Source: an uncultured Saprospiraceae bacterium | GTDB taxonomy: Bacteria; Bacteroidota; Bacteroidia; Chitinophagales; Saprospiraceae | Reading direction: 5' to 3' | DNA: 9,714 nt | Assembly: GCA_937127195.1 (NCBI GenBank) | Contig: CAKZLT010000029.1 | Coordinates: 1 to 9,714, forward strand | Shown: piece after piece, positions 1 to 5,663 of the stretch | Position numbering within the stretch: the first letter of the stretch is position 1 | Layout of the letters: every line of letters begins with the position of its first letter | Position numbers and translations under genes: made by a program | Notes under the pieces: generated by a model | Database searches by the model: none | What the model was told of the DNA's origin: nothing | What the model saw: the letters and a program-made list of their open reading frames with translations, nothing else

Positions 1-857
1 ACTTGAGCGCCATCTTTCAACCTCAAAATATCATCGGTCGGGTAAGCTCTTCCACTAAGCTCGCCTGATATTCGAGCCGTAAAAACCACTTCTGGAGAAA
101 GTAATTTTTTCAATCGTTTTTCATTCAACTGATTTACTATCAAGTTAGTCGTCGCGAGCGTAATGTAAAAATCATCCGCCAATACATCAGGAATACATCT
201 CTCATTAAGTGTTTCGAGGTCATCATAATCAATTTGATTCATCCGAACTCGGTCAAGTAACTTAATGAAATTTCGATTATTTTGACGATATACTTTATAC
301 AATTGAACTGTTTCAAACGGATATTCCTTGAATACCTTTGCTGAAAAAAAGTAAGGACTTTCATACTGTGAAGCCATCAATTCATGTTCTTCTTCGGTCG
401 AAATCACTGGAGGCAACTGAAACAAATCACCAAAGAAAACCATTTGAACGCCACCAAAGGGGCGCGGATCTTCTCGATTGATTCTCAGAAAGTAATCAAT
501 ATTATCCATCATATCCGCTCGAACCATCGAAACTTCATCTATAATAATGGTTTTTACTTTTTTGAAAAGGCGTTTATTACGTCGAGGTTGAATTTTAGAG
601 CGATTCAACACTTTGGCTGGAAAGGAGAAAAAAGAATGAATCGTTTGCCCACCAATATTTAAGGCTGCAATACCTGTCGGAGCAAGCGTCACGACCTTCT
701 TTTTGGAAGTATCTCGAAATAAACGCAATAAAGTAGATTTTCCTGTTCCTGCTCGCCCAGTAACAAAAAGACTCTTTTCTGAATTTTCGAGTACCGTCAT
801 AACATACTGGAAATCATCGTTATAGTCAATCGGTGTCGGTTCTTTTTTATTAGACAT
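1..857 (-). CDS. PIF1-like superfamily 1 DNA helicase, N-terminal 285 residues (3' end outside the window)
   Basis: ATP-dependent DNA helicase of the PIF1/RecD-like SF1B group, cytoplasmic, expected to unwind DNA 5' to 3' in replication or repair. Reading from ATG at 857, I see Walker A GRAGTGKST (residues 34-42), motif Ia TLAPTGIAAL (57-66), the PIF1-type QTIHSFF (71-77), Walker B IIIDEVSM (104-111), motif III GDLFQLPP (143-150) and YRQ (190-192) just before a helical region. The frame stays open to base 1, so the C-terminal helicase half (motifs IV-VI and any HRDC-like or extra domain) is missing. The ATG is the first start after in-frame stops and gives the usual short lead-in of about 30 residues before Walker A. 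No strong Shine-Dalgarno is present, which is normal in Bacteroidota. It stands alone behind a structured 434-bp intergenic region. Family assignment is firm; cellular role is inferred. Confidence 0.93.
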   Translation of the reverse strand, partial: MSNKKEPTPIDYNDDFQYVMTVLENSEKSLFVTGRAGTGKSTLLRLFRDTSKKKVVTLAPTGIAALNIGGQTIHSFFSFPAKVLNRSKIQPRRNKRLFKKVKTIIIDEVSMVRADMMDNIDYFLRINREDPRPFGGVQMVFFGDLFQLPPVISTEEEHELMASQYESPYFFSAKVFKEYPFETVQLYKVYRQNNRNFIKLLDRVRMNQIDYDDLETLNERCIPDVLADDFYITLATTNLIVNQLNEKRLKKLLSPEVVFTARISGELSGRAYPTDDILRLKDGAQ

Positions 858-875
858 ATTCAAAGGTTAGAAAGC

Positions 876-901
876 ATTTATCTTGAATGATAAAGATAAA
901 T
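876..901. promoter_or_regulatory. AT-rich palindrome just upstream of the helicase start (possible operator or leader hairpin)
   Basis: ATTTATCTT (876-884) and AAGATAAAT (893-901) are perfect inverted copies separated by 8 bases. The repeat ends 18 bp before the helicase ATG. On the helicase strand it contains TATCTTTA, a 7/8 match to the Bacteroidota -7 element TAnnTTTG, so it could be an operator over a promoter or a leader hairpin. AT-rich palindromes arise easily in such DNA, so function is inferred only. Confidence 0.35.
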
Positions 902-998
902 TTTTATTTTTTATTATTTTTTTTTAAAAAAAGTGTTACCCTATTCATTTTTCTTCGTCTATAAGGTATATTTTAATAAAGTAAGCTGTCACATTTTT

Positions 999-1026
999 AA
1001 AATATACAAAACAAAAATCACCACAA
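999..1026 (-). promoter_or_regulatory. Candidate promoter for the helicase gene
   Basis: On the minus strand TTG (1026-1024) is followed after 17 bp by TATATTTT (1006-999), a 7/8 match to the Bacteroidota -7 consensus TAnnTTTG. It would give a leader of roughly 135 nt and would sit directly downstream of the AAAAGCAAAGTA repeat cluster, the layout expected of activator sites. Such near matches are common in AT-rich DNA. Confidence 0.3.
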
Positions 1027-1058
1027 TACATTTTTAACTTTCAATTAGAGTGAGATTC

Positions 1059-1151
1059 AAAAGCAAAGTACATCTTAAAAGCAAAGTATTTTTTTTAGTA
1101 AATTTTAAAAGCAAAGTATTTCTTGAAAGTAAAGTAAGATTTTTTAAAGTA
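1059..1151. repeat. Cluster of short direct repeats AAAAGCAAAGTA
   Basis: Three exact copies of AAAAGCAAAGTA lie at 1059-1070, 1077-1088 and 1107-1118, plus a two-mismatch copy GAAAGTAAAGTA at 1125-1136. Start-to-start distances are 18, 30 and 18 bp. The core AAAGTA occurs again at 1146-1151 and, outside the cluster, at 978-983. On the helicase strand each unit reads TACTTTGCTTTT. Units are separated by unrelated AT-rich spacers, so this is not a simple tandem satellite and looks more like an array of protein-binding sites or iteron-like repeats. Confidence 0.75.
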
Positions 1152-1191
1152 AATTGATTGTACACTGATAGTTTTCTCATTTTGATGTTCT

Positions 1192-1223
1192 AGCTCGTAG
1201 ATTGGTTTCTACGAGCTTTTTTT
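1192..1223 (+). terminator. Rho-independent terminator oriented for + strand transcription
   Basis: AGCTCGTAGA (1192-1201) pairs perfectly with TCTACGAGCT (1208-1217) around a 6-base loop, and a run of seven T follows (1217-1223). The T run is on the + strand only; on the minus strand the stem is followed by TAGAACATC. It therefore faces the wrong way for aat (minus strand, ending at 1292), and no + strand gene lies before it. It may still act as a weaker hairpin at the end of the aat transcript. Confidence 0.75.
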
Positions 1224-1291
1224 ATAAAAAACACTCCCCAATAAAATTCAACAAACAGCCGTAGCTGAGACTAAATAATCAGAAAAACAGC

Positions 1292-1978
1292 TTACATCAA
1301 CTCCGTCCAACCTCCTCTAAGCGTTTCTTTTTCTTGATTTTTTTCTAAAAAAATCAAAAAATCATCACGCGAAATAGATTCAGCTCCAAGGCTTTCCAAA
1401 TGATTAGAATGCGTTTGGCAATCTATCATATCAAAACCAATTGCCTCCAATTTTTTAACTAAAGTAATAAAACCAGCCTTAGAAGCATTACTTACTTTTG
1501 CAAACATAGACTCGCCAGAAAAGCAACGACCAAGGGCTATTCCATATAATCCTCCAACCAAAACCCCATTTTGACGCACTTCTACCGAATGCGCAATTCC
1601 CAATTCGTGCAATCGAATATAGGCTTCTACCATATCGCGAGTAATCCAAGTTCCTTCTTGTCCTTTACGTGGCATTTTACTACAAGCCTTAATGACTTCT
1701 TCAAAAGCAGTATCAAAAGTAATTTGAAAAACTTCATCTCGCAGCACTTTTCTCATGCTTTTCGAGACTTTTAGTTTGGAAGGATAAAGAACAAAACGCG
1801 GATCGGGTGACCACCAAATAATTGGGTCTTCTTCATTAAACCAAGGAAAAATACCATTATCATAAGCCAGAACAATTCGTTCGGGAGATAAGTCACCTCC
1901 AACAGCAAGAATACCGTCAGAATTAGCTAAACTAGGATGCGGAAAGATTAGTTCGTCGTCAGAAAGCCAGTAATACAT
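1292..1978 (-). CDS. aat: Leucyl/phenylalanyl-tRNA--protein transferase
   Basis: Cytoplasmic aminoacyl-transferase (EC 2.3.2.6) of the N-end rule. It moves Leu or Phe from aminoacyl-tRNA to proteins with N-terminal Arg or Lys, marking them for ClpS/ClpAP. The 228-residue length is normal for the family. Family hallmarks appear in order: FPHPSLA (12-18), GGDLSPERIVLAY..GIFPWF (27-47), WWSPDPR (55-61), GTWIT (109-113), HSVEV (130-134), GGLYGIALGRCFSGESMF (142-159), NASK (164-167) and DCQTHSNHLESLGA (186-199). The second ATG-like starts lie inside conserved sequence, so ATG at 1978 is right. It follows the sugar transferase gene by 69 bp on the same strand and could be the last gene of that transcript, though the functions are unrelated. 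Identity is certain. Confidence 0.98.
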   Translation of the reverse strand: MYYWLSDDELIFPHPSLANSDGILAVGGDLSPERIVLAYDNGIFPWFNEEDPIIWWSPDPRFVLYPSKLKVSKSMRKVLRDEVFQITFDTAFEEVIKACSKMPRKGQEGTWITRDMVEAYIRLHELGIAHSVEVRQNGVLVGGLYGIALGRCFSGESMFAKVSNASKAGFITLVKKLEAIGFDMIDCQTHSNHLESLGAESISRDDFLIFLEKNQEKETLRGGWTELM

Positions 1979-2047
1979 TGTATTTGTAAAGTAGTAAGCA
2001 TGAACAAAATTTGATTATTTTAGAGAGACTAAATATCTGTTCAAACG

Positions 2048-3466
2048 TCACTTTCCTTTACCTTGAATCAGTACTAGAATAGTATATGCAAGAATTTTGA
2101 AGTCTAATGCTAACGACATATTTTCAATATAAAGAATGTCAAATTTAAGGCGTTGAATCATTTCATCAACGTTGGAAGCATAACCATATTTGACCTGCCC
2201 CCAAGAGGTAATTCCTGGGCGAACCTTAGATAAATGCTTGACATGAGGCGCACGTTCTGCAATTTTGTCTATATAAAATTGTCGCTCTGGACGCGGCCCT
2301 ACAATTGACATATCCCCCAAAAGTACATTCCAAAACTGTGGCAACTCGTCCAATCGCCATTTTCTCATAAGTAATCCCCATGGCGTACATCGGTTATCGT
2401 TTTCGGAAGCTAACTGAGGCCCTGCATCTTCTGCGTCAGTGTACATCGAACGAAATTTATATATTGTAAATGGTTGACCATTCAAGCCAATACGCTTTTG
2501 GCTATACATAATTGGCCCTTTTGATGAAAATCGAACTCGTAATGCAATGTAAGCGTATAATGGTGAGAATACCAATAGGACACAGAAAGAGAAAACAAGG
2601 TCAAAAAGTCGCTTAAAAAGTTGCTGCCAAGCTGGCATTAATCCCATTTCTATTTCTATCAAAACTGCTCCAAATACATGATTCATCTTGACCGTTCCGA
2701 GCAGAATATCGTACATATCAGGAATAATTTTAACCAAAATGCTATTAAAATCATAAACAATATTCATGATAGACTTCAACTGAGCGTGTTCTGAAGTTTC
2801 AATTGCAATGATAACTTCCTGTATTTCATATTTCTGAAGCACCTCACCAATATCATCAACTTTGCCCAATTTGGGTATAAACTCAGCCAAAATATTATTA
2901 GAATCCCCATTGGTATCAATAAAACCAACAAAATTAAATCCTAATGATTTGGATTGACTATTGATTTCTTGATACATATCATAGGCATTCTGATTGCCAC
3001 CTATTACCAAGGTATTAAAACTAAACTTGCCTGCTTTTAGTCTTCTACTTGCCCAAGTAAGAATAATCATTCGACTAACGATTATTGGTATAAAATGGAT
3101 AAAGAACAAGACAGGAAAAGAGATATAATAGGTTTTATATCCACCAATTACATCATCCAATATTAATACAAAAAAAAGAAATGTAACACCAATTAGTGTC
3201 AAAATAAAAGTCCGAATAAAAGTATTCATTCGAGACAAACGATATATATCTTTGTAAGATTCAAAAATACCATAGAACAATAGCCAGCCTAGAGGTATTA
3301 TCAAAATACCATAATAAAAATTATCATCGTTGAGAAGGCTCGGCTCAAAAGCGTTGTTTTCTATACTTAACTTTCTAAACAGAAAGAAACACGACCAAGC
3401 CAACATTCCTATTAAAAAATCTGCTACTATGTAAAGTAACAAACCATTTCGCTGTTGCTTAGTCAT
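2048..3466 (-). CDS. Polyprenyl-phosphate sugar-1-phosphate transferase (WcaJ/WbaP-type, polyisoprenyl-phosphate hexose-1-phosphate transferase)
   Basis: Inner-membrane enzyme that starts exopolysaccharide or surface-glycan repeat units by transferring a sugar-1-phosphate from a nucleotide sugar to undecaprenyl phosphate. The 472-residue, three-part layout is typical. Four N-terminal membrane segments lie at about 10-30, 52-69, 86-104 and 115-136. A Rossmann-like CoA_binding_3-type domain follows at about 150-250 (FNTLVIGGNQNAYDM). The C-terminal sugar transferase domain (about 283-472) has a membrane-entering helix at 286-308, YSQKRIGLNGQPFTIYKFRSM (321-341), RLDELPQFWNVL (371-382) containing the catalytic Asp-Glu pair D373/E374, GDMSIVGPRPER (384-395) and VRPGITSWGQV (416-426). 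All key residues are present. It starts one base after the lipoprotein stop codon, so the two are probably translationally coupled. Sugar specificity cannot be read from the sequence. Confidence 0.95.
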   Translation of the reverse strand: MTKQQRNGLLLYIVADFLIGMLAWSCFFLFRKLSIENNAFEPSLLNDDNFYYGILIIPLGWLLFYGIFESYKDIYRLSRMNTFIRTFILTLIGVTFLFFVLILDDVIGGYKTYYISFPVLFFIHFIPIIVSRMIILTWASRRLKAGKFSFNTLVIGGNQNAYDMYQEINSQSKSLGFNFVGFIDTNGDSNNILAEFIPKLGKVDDIGEVLQKYEIQEVIIAIETSEHAQLKSIMNIVYDFNSILVKIIPDMYDILLGTVKMNHVFGAVLIEIEMGLMPAWQQLFKRLFDLVFSFCVLLVFSPLYAYIALRVRFSSKGPIMYSQKRIGLNGQPFTIYKFRSMYTDAEDAGPQLASENDNRCTPWGLLMRKWRLDELPQFWNVLLGDMSIVGPRPERQFYIDKIAERAPHVKHLSKVRPGITSWGQVKYGYASNVDEMIQRLKFDILYIENMSLALDFKILAYTILVLIQGKGK

Positions 3467-3467
3467 T

Positions 3468-4334
3468 CTATCTATAAATTAGTTTGATATTATCCAAATA
3501 AATATTGGTAGTTGTATCTCCTGCGCTCAATGCTCTAAATACCACTTGAAATTCTTCTGCTGAGTTAGTCATCATAGACGTTACATCATTAGAAAAATCA
3601 ACATAAATTTTATTCCATTCGGCAGAAGGCAAAACACCAACTTTATAAAAACGCTCAAAGTAGTTATTACTTTTCCCAGCTATTCCTACCTCAAAAGTTA
3701 CATCATTTTTATAATCTACTTCTAAATAAACTCTTTCTGGTGTTGTTGGAAATTCATAAAAAAGGTTAGTTCCGACTTCTATCAGATTATCACTTCCTCC
3801 GAGTGTAATATGCCCAGAACGGCTTCCTTCAAATACTTCTGTGGTAGAAAACTTGACTTGTGTATTACTATTACCATCAATTTCATCACTAATAATATTG
3901 GAGGCTTCAAAGTTTTCCATTATTAAAAAGCTCAAATTATCGGTGTATTTAATCGTTGGTCGAATGGTATCAACCTGAGCAGGAACTAGATTTTTGGAAA
4001 CTGTATAACGAGAATAAAAAGGATATACATCGCGCGTTGCACCAATACCATTTTGAAGAACGCCACCAAAAACAGTCACTTCTTGCTCACCACTTTCTAA
4101 TACAGGAATAAGTGCTGGCAACGGGAATGCGCCGACTAAGTCAGGCCCAACAGAAACCCAAGCATCTGAGATACCATGGCTATTAGTGCCTTGACCAGCT
4201 TCCGTACTCAAAAATAGAGTATCTATATAAATGTAAGATGGTATCGGTTCTTCCTTCAAAAAGTCACAACCTCCAAAAGGAAAAGTACTTAGAAATAGTA
4301 TTCCTAGCAAAATATAATTCAATTTATAATTCAC
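3468..4334 (-). CDS. Bacteroidota lipoprotein of unknown function with C-terminal jelly-roll-like domain, GTG start
   Basis: A 288-residue lipoprotein. A short basic and hydrophobic signal (1-22) ends in FGGC, with lipidated Cys23, followed by DFLKEEP. The K-E-E soon after the Cys resembles the Bacteroidota lipoprotein export signal for surface display. Residues 30-130 form a conserved-looking module (IPSYIYIDTLFL, GTNSHGISDAWV, GAFPLPALIPVLESG, NGIGATRDVYPFY). Residues 135-288 look like an all-beta module ending in IYLDNIKLIY, a pattern seen in carbohydrate-binding jelly-roll domains. The only in-frame start before the signal peptide is GTG at 4334; a TAG lies seven codons upstream. It sits 63 bp after the Gfo/Idh gene and one base before the sugar transferase, suggesting a role in surface glycan production or attachment. 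I recall the family as a recurring Bacteroidota hypothetical protein; function is unknown. Confidence 0.85.
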   Translation of the reverse strand: MNYKLNYILLGILFLSTFPFGGCDFLKEEPIPSYIYIDTLFLSTEAGQGTNSHGISDAWVSVGPDLVGAFPLPALIPVLESGEQEVTVFGGVLQNGIGATRDVYPFYSRYTVSKNLVPAQVDTIRPTIKYTDNLSFLIMENFEASNIISDEIDGNSNTQVKFSTTEVFEGSRSGHITLGGSDNLIEVGTNLFYEFPTTPERVYLEVDYKNDVTFEVGIAGKSNNYFERFYKVGVLPSAEWNKIYVDFSNDVTSMMTNSAEEFQVVFRALSAGDTTTNIYLDNIKLIYR

Positions 4335-4397
4335 ACTTCTATTTTTATGCTTCTAAAACATTTAACCTAAAAATCTACAAAACACCTTTATTACAAT

Positions 4398-5402
4398 CTA
4401 TGCTTCAACAGGTAATACAATATTTTCCTGTCTTTTTTTCATATCTTCTATAATATCATGTGCCAGCTTTAAAGCTTTGTAACCATCTTCTAACGTTACA
4501 TAAGGCGTTTCATTATTAATAATGGCATTTCCGAAAGTCTCTAACTCCATCTTAATAGCATTAACAGAAGCAATATCAGGCATATCAATATGCAACAGCT
4601 TTGAACCTTCAAAAGTATCTAACTCTATGAAATTAGCATCTTTTGGCAAGTTCGGACTATCCTTTTCATATAAGCTAATAATTTCGGATTTCTTTTCCAA
4701 GAAGTCAATACTCATATAAGAATCGTTCTGAAAAAGGCGCAATTTTCGCATATTTTTCAATGACATTCGACTAGCAGTAATATTTGCGACACAGCCATTT
4801 GCAAATTCCAAACGAACATTACTAATATCTGGCGTACTACTCACAATCGAAATACCGCTAGCATGAATGCTTGTTACTTCGGCATCTACAATTTTAAGAA
4901 TAATATCTAAATCATGTATCATCAAATCCAAAACAACAGAAACATCTGTTCCGCGCGGATTAAACATTGCCAAACGATGCGCTTCGATAAACATCGGTCG
5001 AAGTTTCTTGTCTTTCAAAGATAAGAAAGCTGGATTAAATCGTTCAACGTGACCAACTTGTACTTTAACGTTCATTTCCTTTGCCAAACGCAATAACTCT
5101 TCTGCTTCCGAAATAGTATTTGTTACAGGTTTTTCTATAAAAACGTGCTTTCCTGCTTCAATAGCTTGTTTTGCTAACTTAAAATGCGTTGTCGTTGGAG
5201 TGACTACATCAATCATATCAACCGCAGCTATCAGAGCTTCAAGGCTATCAAACTGTTGAATATCATGGTTTTTGAGTGCCGTAGCTGCATTTTTTTCATT
5301 TGGATCATAGAACCCAACTAACTCTAATTCTTCTACCAATTCGATACATTTCAAATGTATTCTACCTAAATGACCTACGCCCAAAACACCTATCTTCAAC
5401 AT
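4398..5402 (-). CDS. Gfo/Idh/MocA family NAD(P)-dependent sugar oxidoreductase
   Basis: Cytoplasmic 334-residue dehydrogenase of the glucose-fructose oxidoreductase/inositol dehydrogenase family, which oxidises a ring hydroxyl of a sugar or nucleotide sugar. The N-terminal Rossmann domain has GVGHLG (8-13), an acidic-Pro turn after beta 2 (FYDPNE, 31-36) and TPTTTH (68-73). The family EKP motif is at 90-92 with the conserved Lys91, followed by GHVERFNP (117-124). DLMIHD (159-164) supplies the Asp and His163 of the usual D-x3-H catalytic pattern. The C-terminal alpha/beta domain is complete. Length is normal and the start is directly at the Rossmann strand. It is first in a same-strand row with the lipoprotein and the sugar transferase, which favours a nucleotide-sugar substrate, as in WlbA-like UDP-GlcNAc 3-dehydrogenases. 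The exact substrate is not predictable. Confidence 0.94.
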   Translation of the reverse strand: MLKIGVLGVGHLGRIHLKCIELVEELELVGFYDPNEKNAATALKNHDIQQFDSLEALIAAVDMIDVVTPTTTHFKLAKQAIEAGKHVFIEKPVTNTISEAEELLRLAKEMNVKVQVGHVERFNPAFLSLKDKKLRPMFIEAHRLAMFNPRGTDVSVVLDLMIHDLDIILKIVDAEVTSIHASGISIVSSTPDISNVRLEFANGCVANITASRMSLKNMRKLRLFQNDSYMSIDFLEKKSEIISLYEKDSPNLPKDANFIELDTFEGSKLLHIDMPDIASVNAIKMELETFGNAIINNETPYVTLEDGYKALKLAHDIIEDMKKRQENIVLPVEA

Positions 5403-5435
5403 AAAGCTATATTTCAGTGATTAAAATTAAATTAA

Positions 5436-5525
5436 ATGAACAGAGACCTGCCTACCACAGGCAGGCTAAAAGAACGCGTTACTCACCTGCCTTCGTGCCT
5501 TTGGCAGGCAGGTGCTTTTGTTCAT
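5436..5525. repeat. REP/REPIN-like palindromic element (CCTGCC family)
   Basis: The 90-bp element is bounded by inverted ATGAACA (5436-5442) and TGTTCAT (5519-5525). Inside are two GC-rich hairpins, in contrast to the AT-rich surroundings. CCTGCCT (5447-5453) pairs with AGGCAGG (5459-5465) around a 5-base loop. CACCTGCCT (5484-5492) pairs with AGGCAGGTG (5506-5514) around a 13-base loop that itself contains GCC-TTT-GGC. The two hairpins share the CCTGCC/GGCAGG core. From memory, CCTGCCTNCC...GGCAGG palindromes are dispersed repeats in many Bacteroidota genomes and behave like REP sequences mobilised by RAYT (TnpA_REP) transposases. No such transposase is in this window. Confidence 0.75.
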
Positions 5526-5634
5526 AGCCTTTTAATTGTCTGTTTTTCAGTAATACTTAATAGTAATTGTTAAAAAAAAAGAACAACTATTAATAACAAC
5601 GAATTTAGAGTAAAAAATATCAACACTCGACTGC

Positions 5635-5655
5635 AAAAAAGCGCAAATTTGGCGC
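5635..5655 (-). terminator. Rho-independent terminator of the ABC exporter gene
   Basis: On the minus strand, 8 bases after the TAG stop (5666-5664), GCGC (5655-5652) pairs with GCGC (5644-5641) around CAAATTT, and six T follow (5640-5635). The stem is short but all G-C and the position is right. It separates the exporter from the Gfo/Idh unit. Confidence 0.65.
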
Positions 5656-5663
5656 ATAGCCAA

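Larger units (their letters stand above)
858..1291. other. Structured intergenic region between aat and the helicase gene
   Basis: 434 bp without a credible gene; both strands are closed by frequent stops. Reading from the helicase ATG outward it holds an AT-rich 9-bp palindrome (876-901), a T9A7 tract (917-932), a candidate minus-strand promoter (999-1026), a cluster of AAAAGCAAAGTA repeats (1059-1151) and a clear hairpin terminator oriented for + strand transcription (1192-1223). The remaining bases (1224-1291) show nothing. The amount of organised sequence is greater than in the other gaps of this window. Confidence 0.7.
5403..5663. other. Intergenic region between ABC exporter and Gfo/Idh gene
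   Basis: 261 bp without a gene. It contains the ABC exporter terminator (5635-5655) and the REPIN-like palindromic element (5436-5525). Between them lies an imperfect AT-rich inverted repeat: TTAATAGT (5557-5564) against ACTATTAA (5586-5593). Transcription of the Gfo/Idh gene must start here, but I find only a 7/8 match to TAnnTTTG (TAATTTTA, near 5421-5428) and no convincing -33 partner. Confidence 0.6.

Noticed and set aside
384..662. 92-codon + strand open frame
   Set aside because: It lies entirely inside the helicase gene on the other strand, whose motifs Walker B and III are encoded there; the + strand protein has no family features.
1059..1151. CRISPR-like array
   Set aside because: The repeats are only 12 bp with spacers of 6-18 bp, are not palindromic, and no cas gene is nearby.
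1571..1774. 67-codon + strand open frame
   Set aside because: Antisense shadow of aat, which is unmistakable in this stretch.
4238..4453. 71-codon + strand open frame spanning the lipoprotein/Gfo-Idh gap
   Set aside because: It overlaps the ends of two well-supported minus-strand genes and shows low-complexity, AT-driven composition; no start context or promoter.
4522..5052. Two + strand open frames (4522-4719 and 4867-5052)
   Set aside because: Both are antisense to the Gfo/Idh oxidoreductase, including its conserved catalytic and GHVERFNP regions.
5557..5593. AT-rich inverted repeat TTAATAGT / ACTATTAA as a terminator
   Set aside because: The stem is imperfect and A-T only, its T/A run is in the loop rather than after the stem, and a better placed terminator (5635-5655) already serves the ABC exporter gene.
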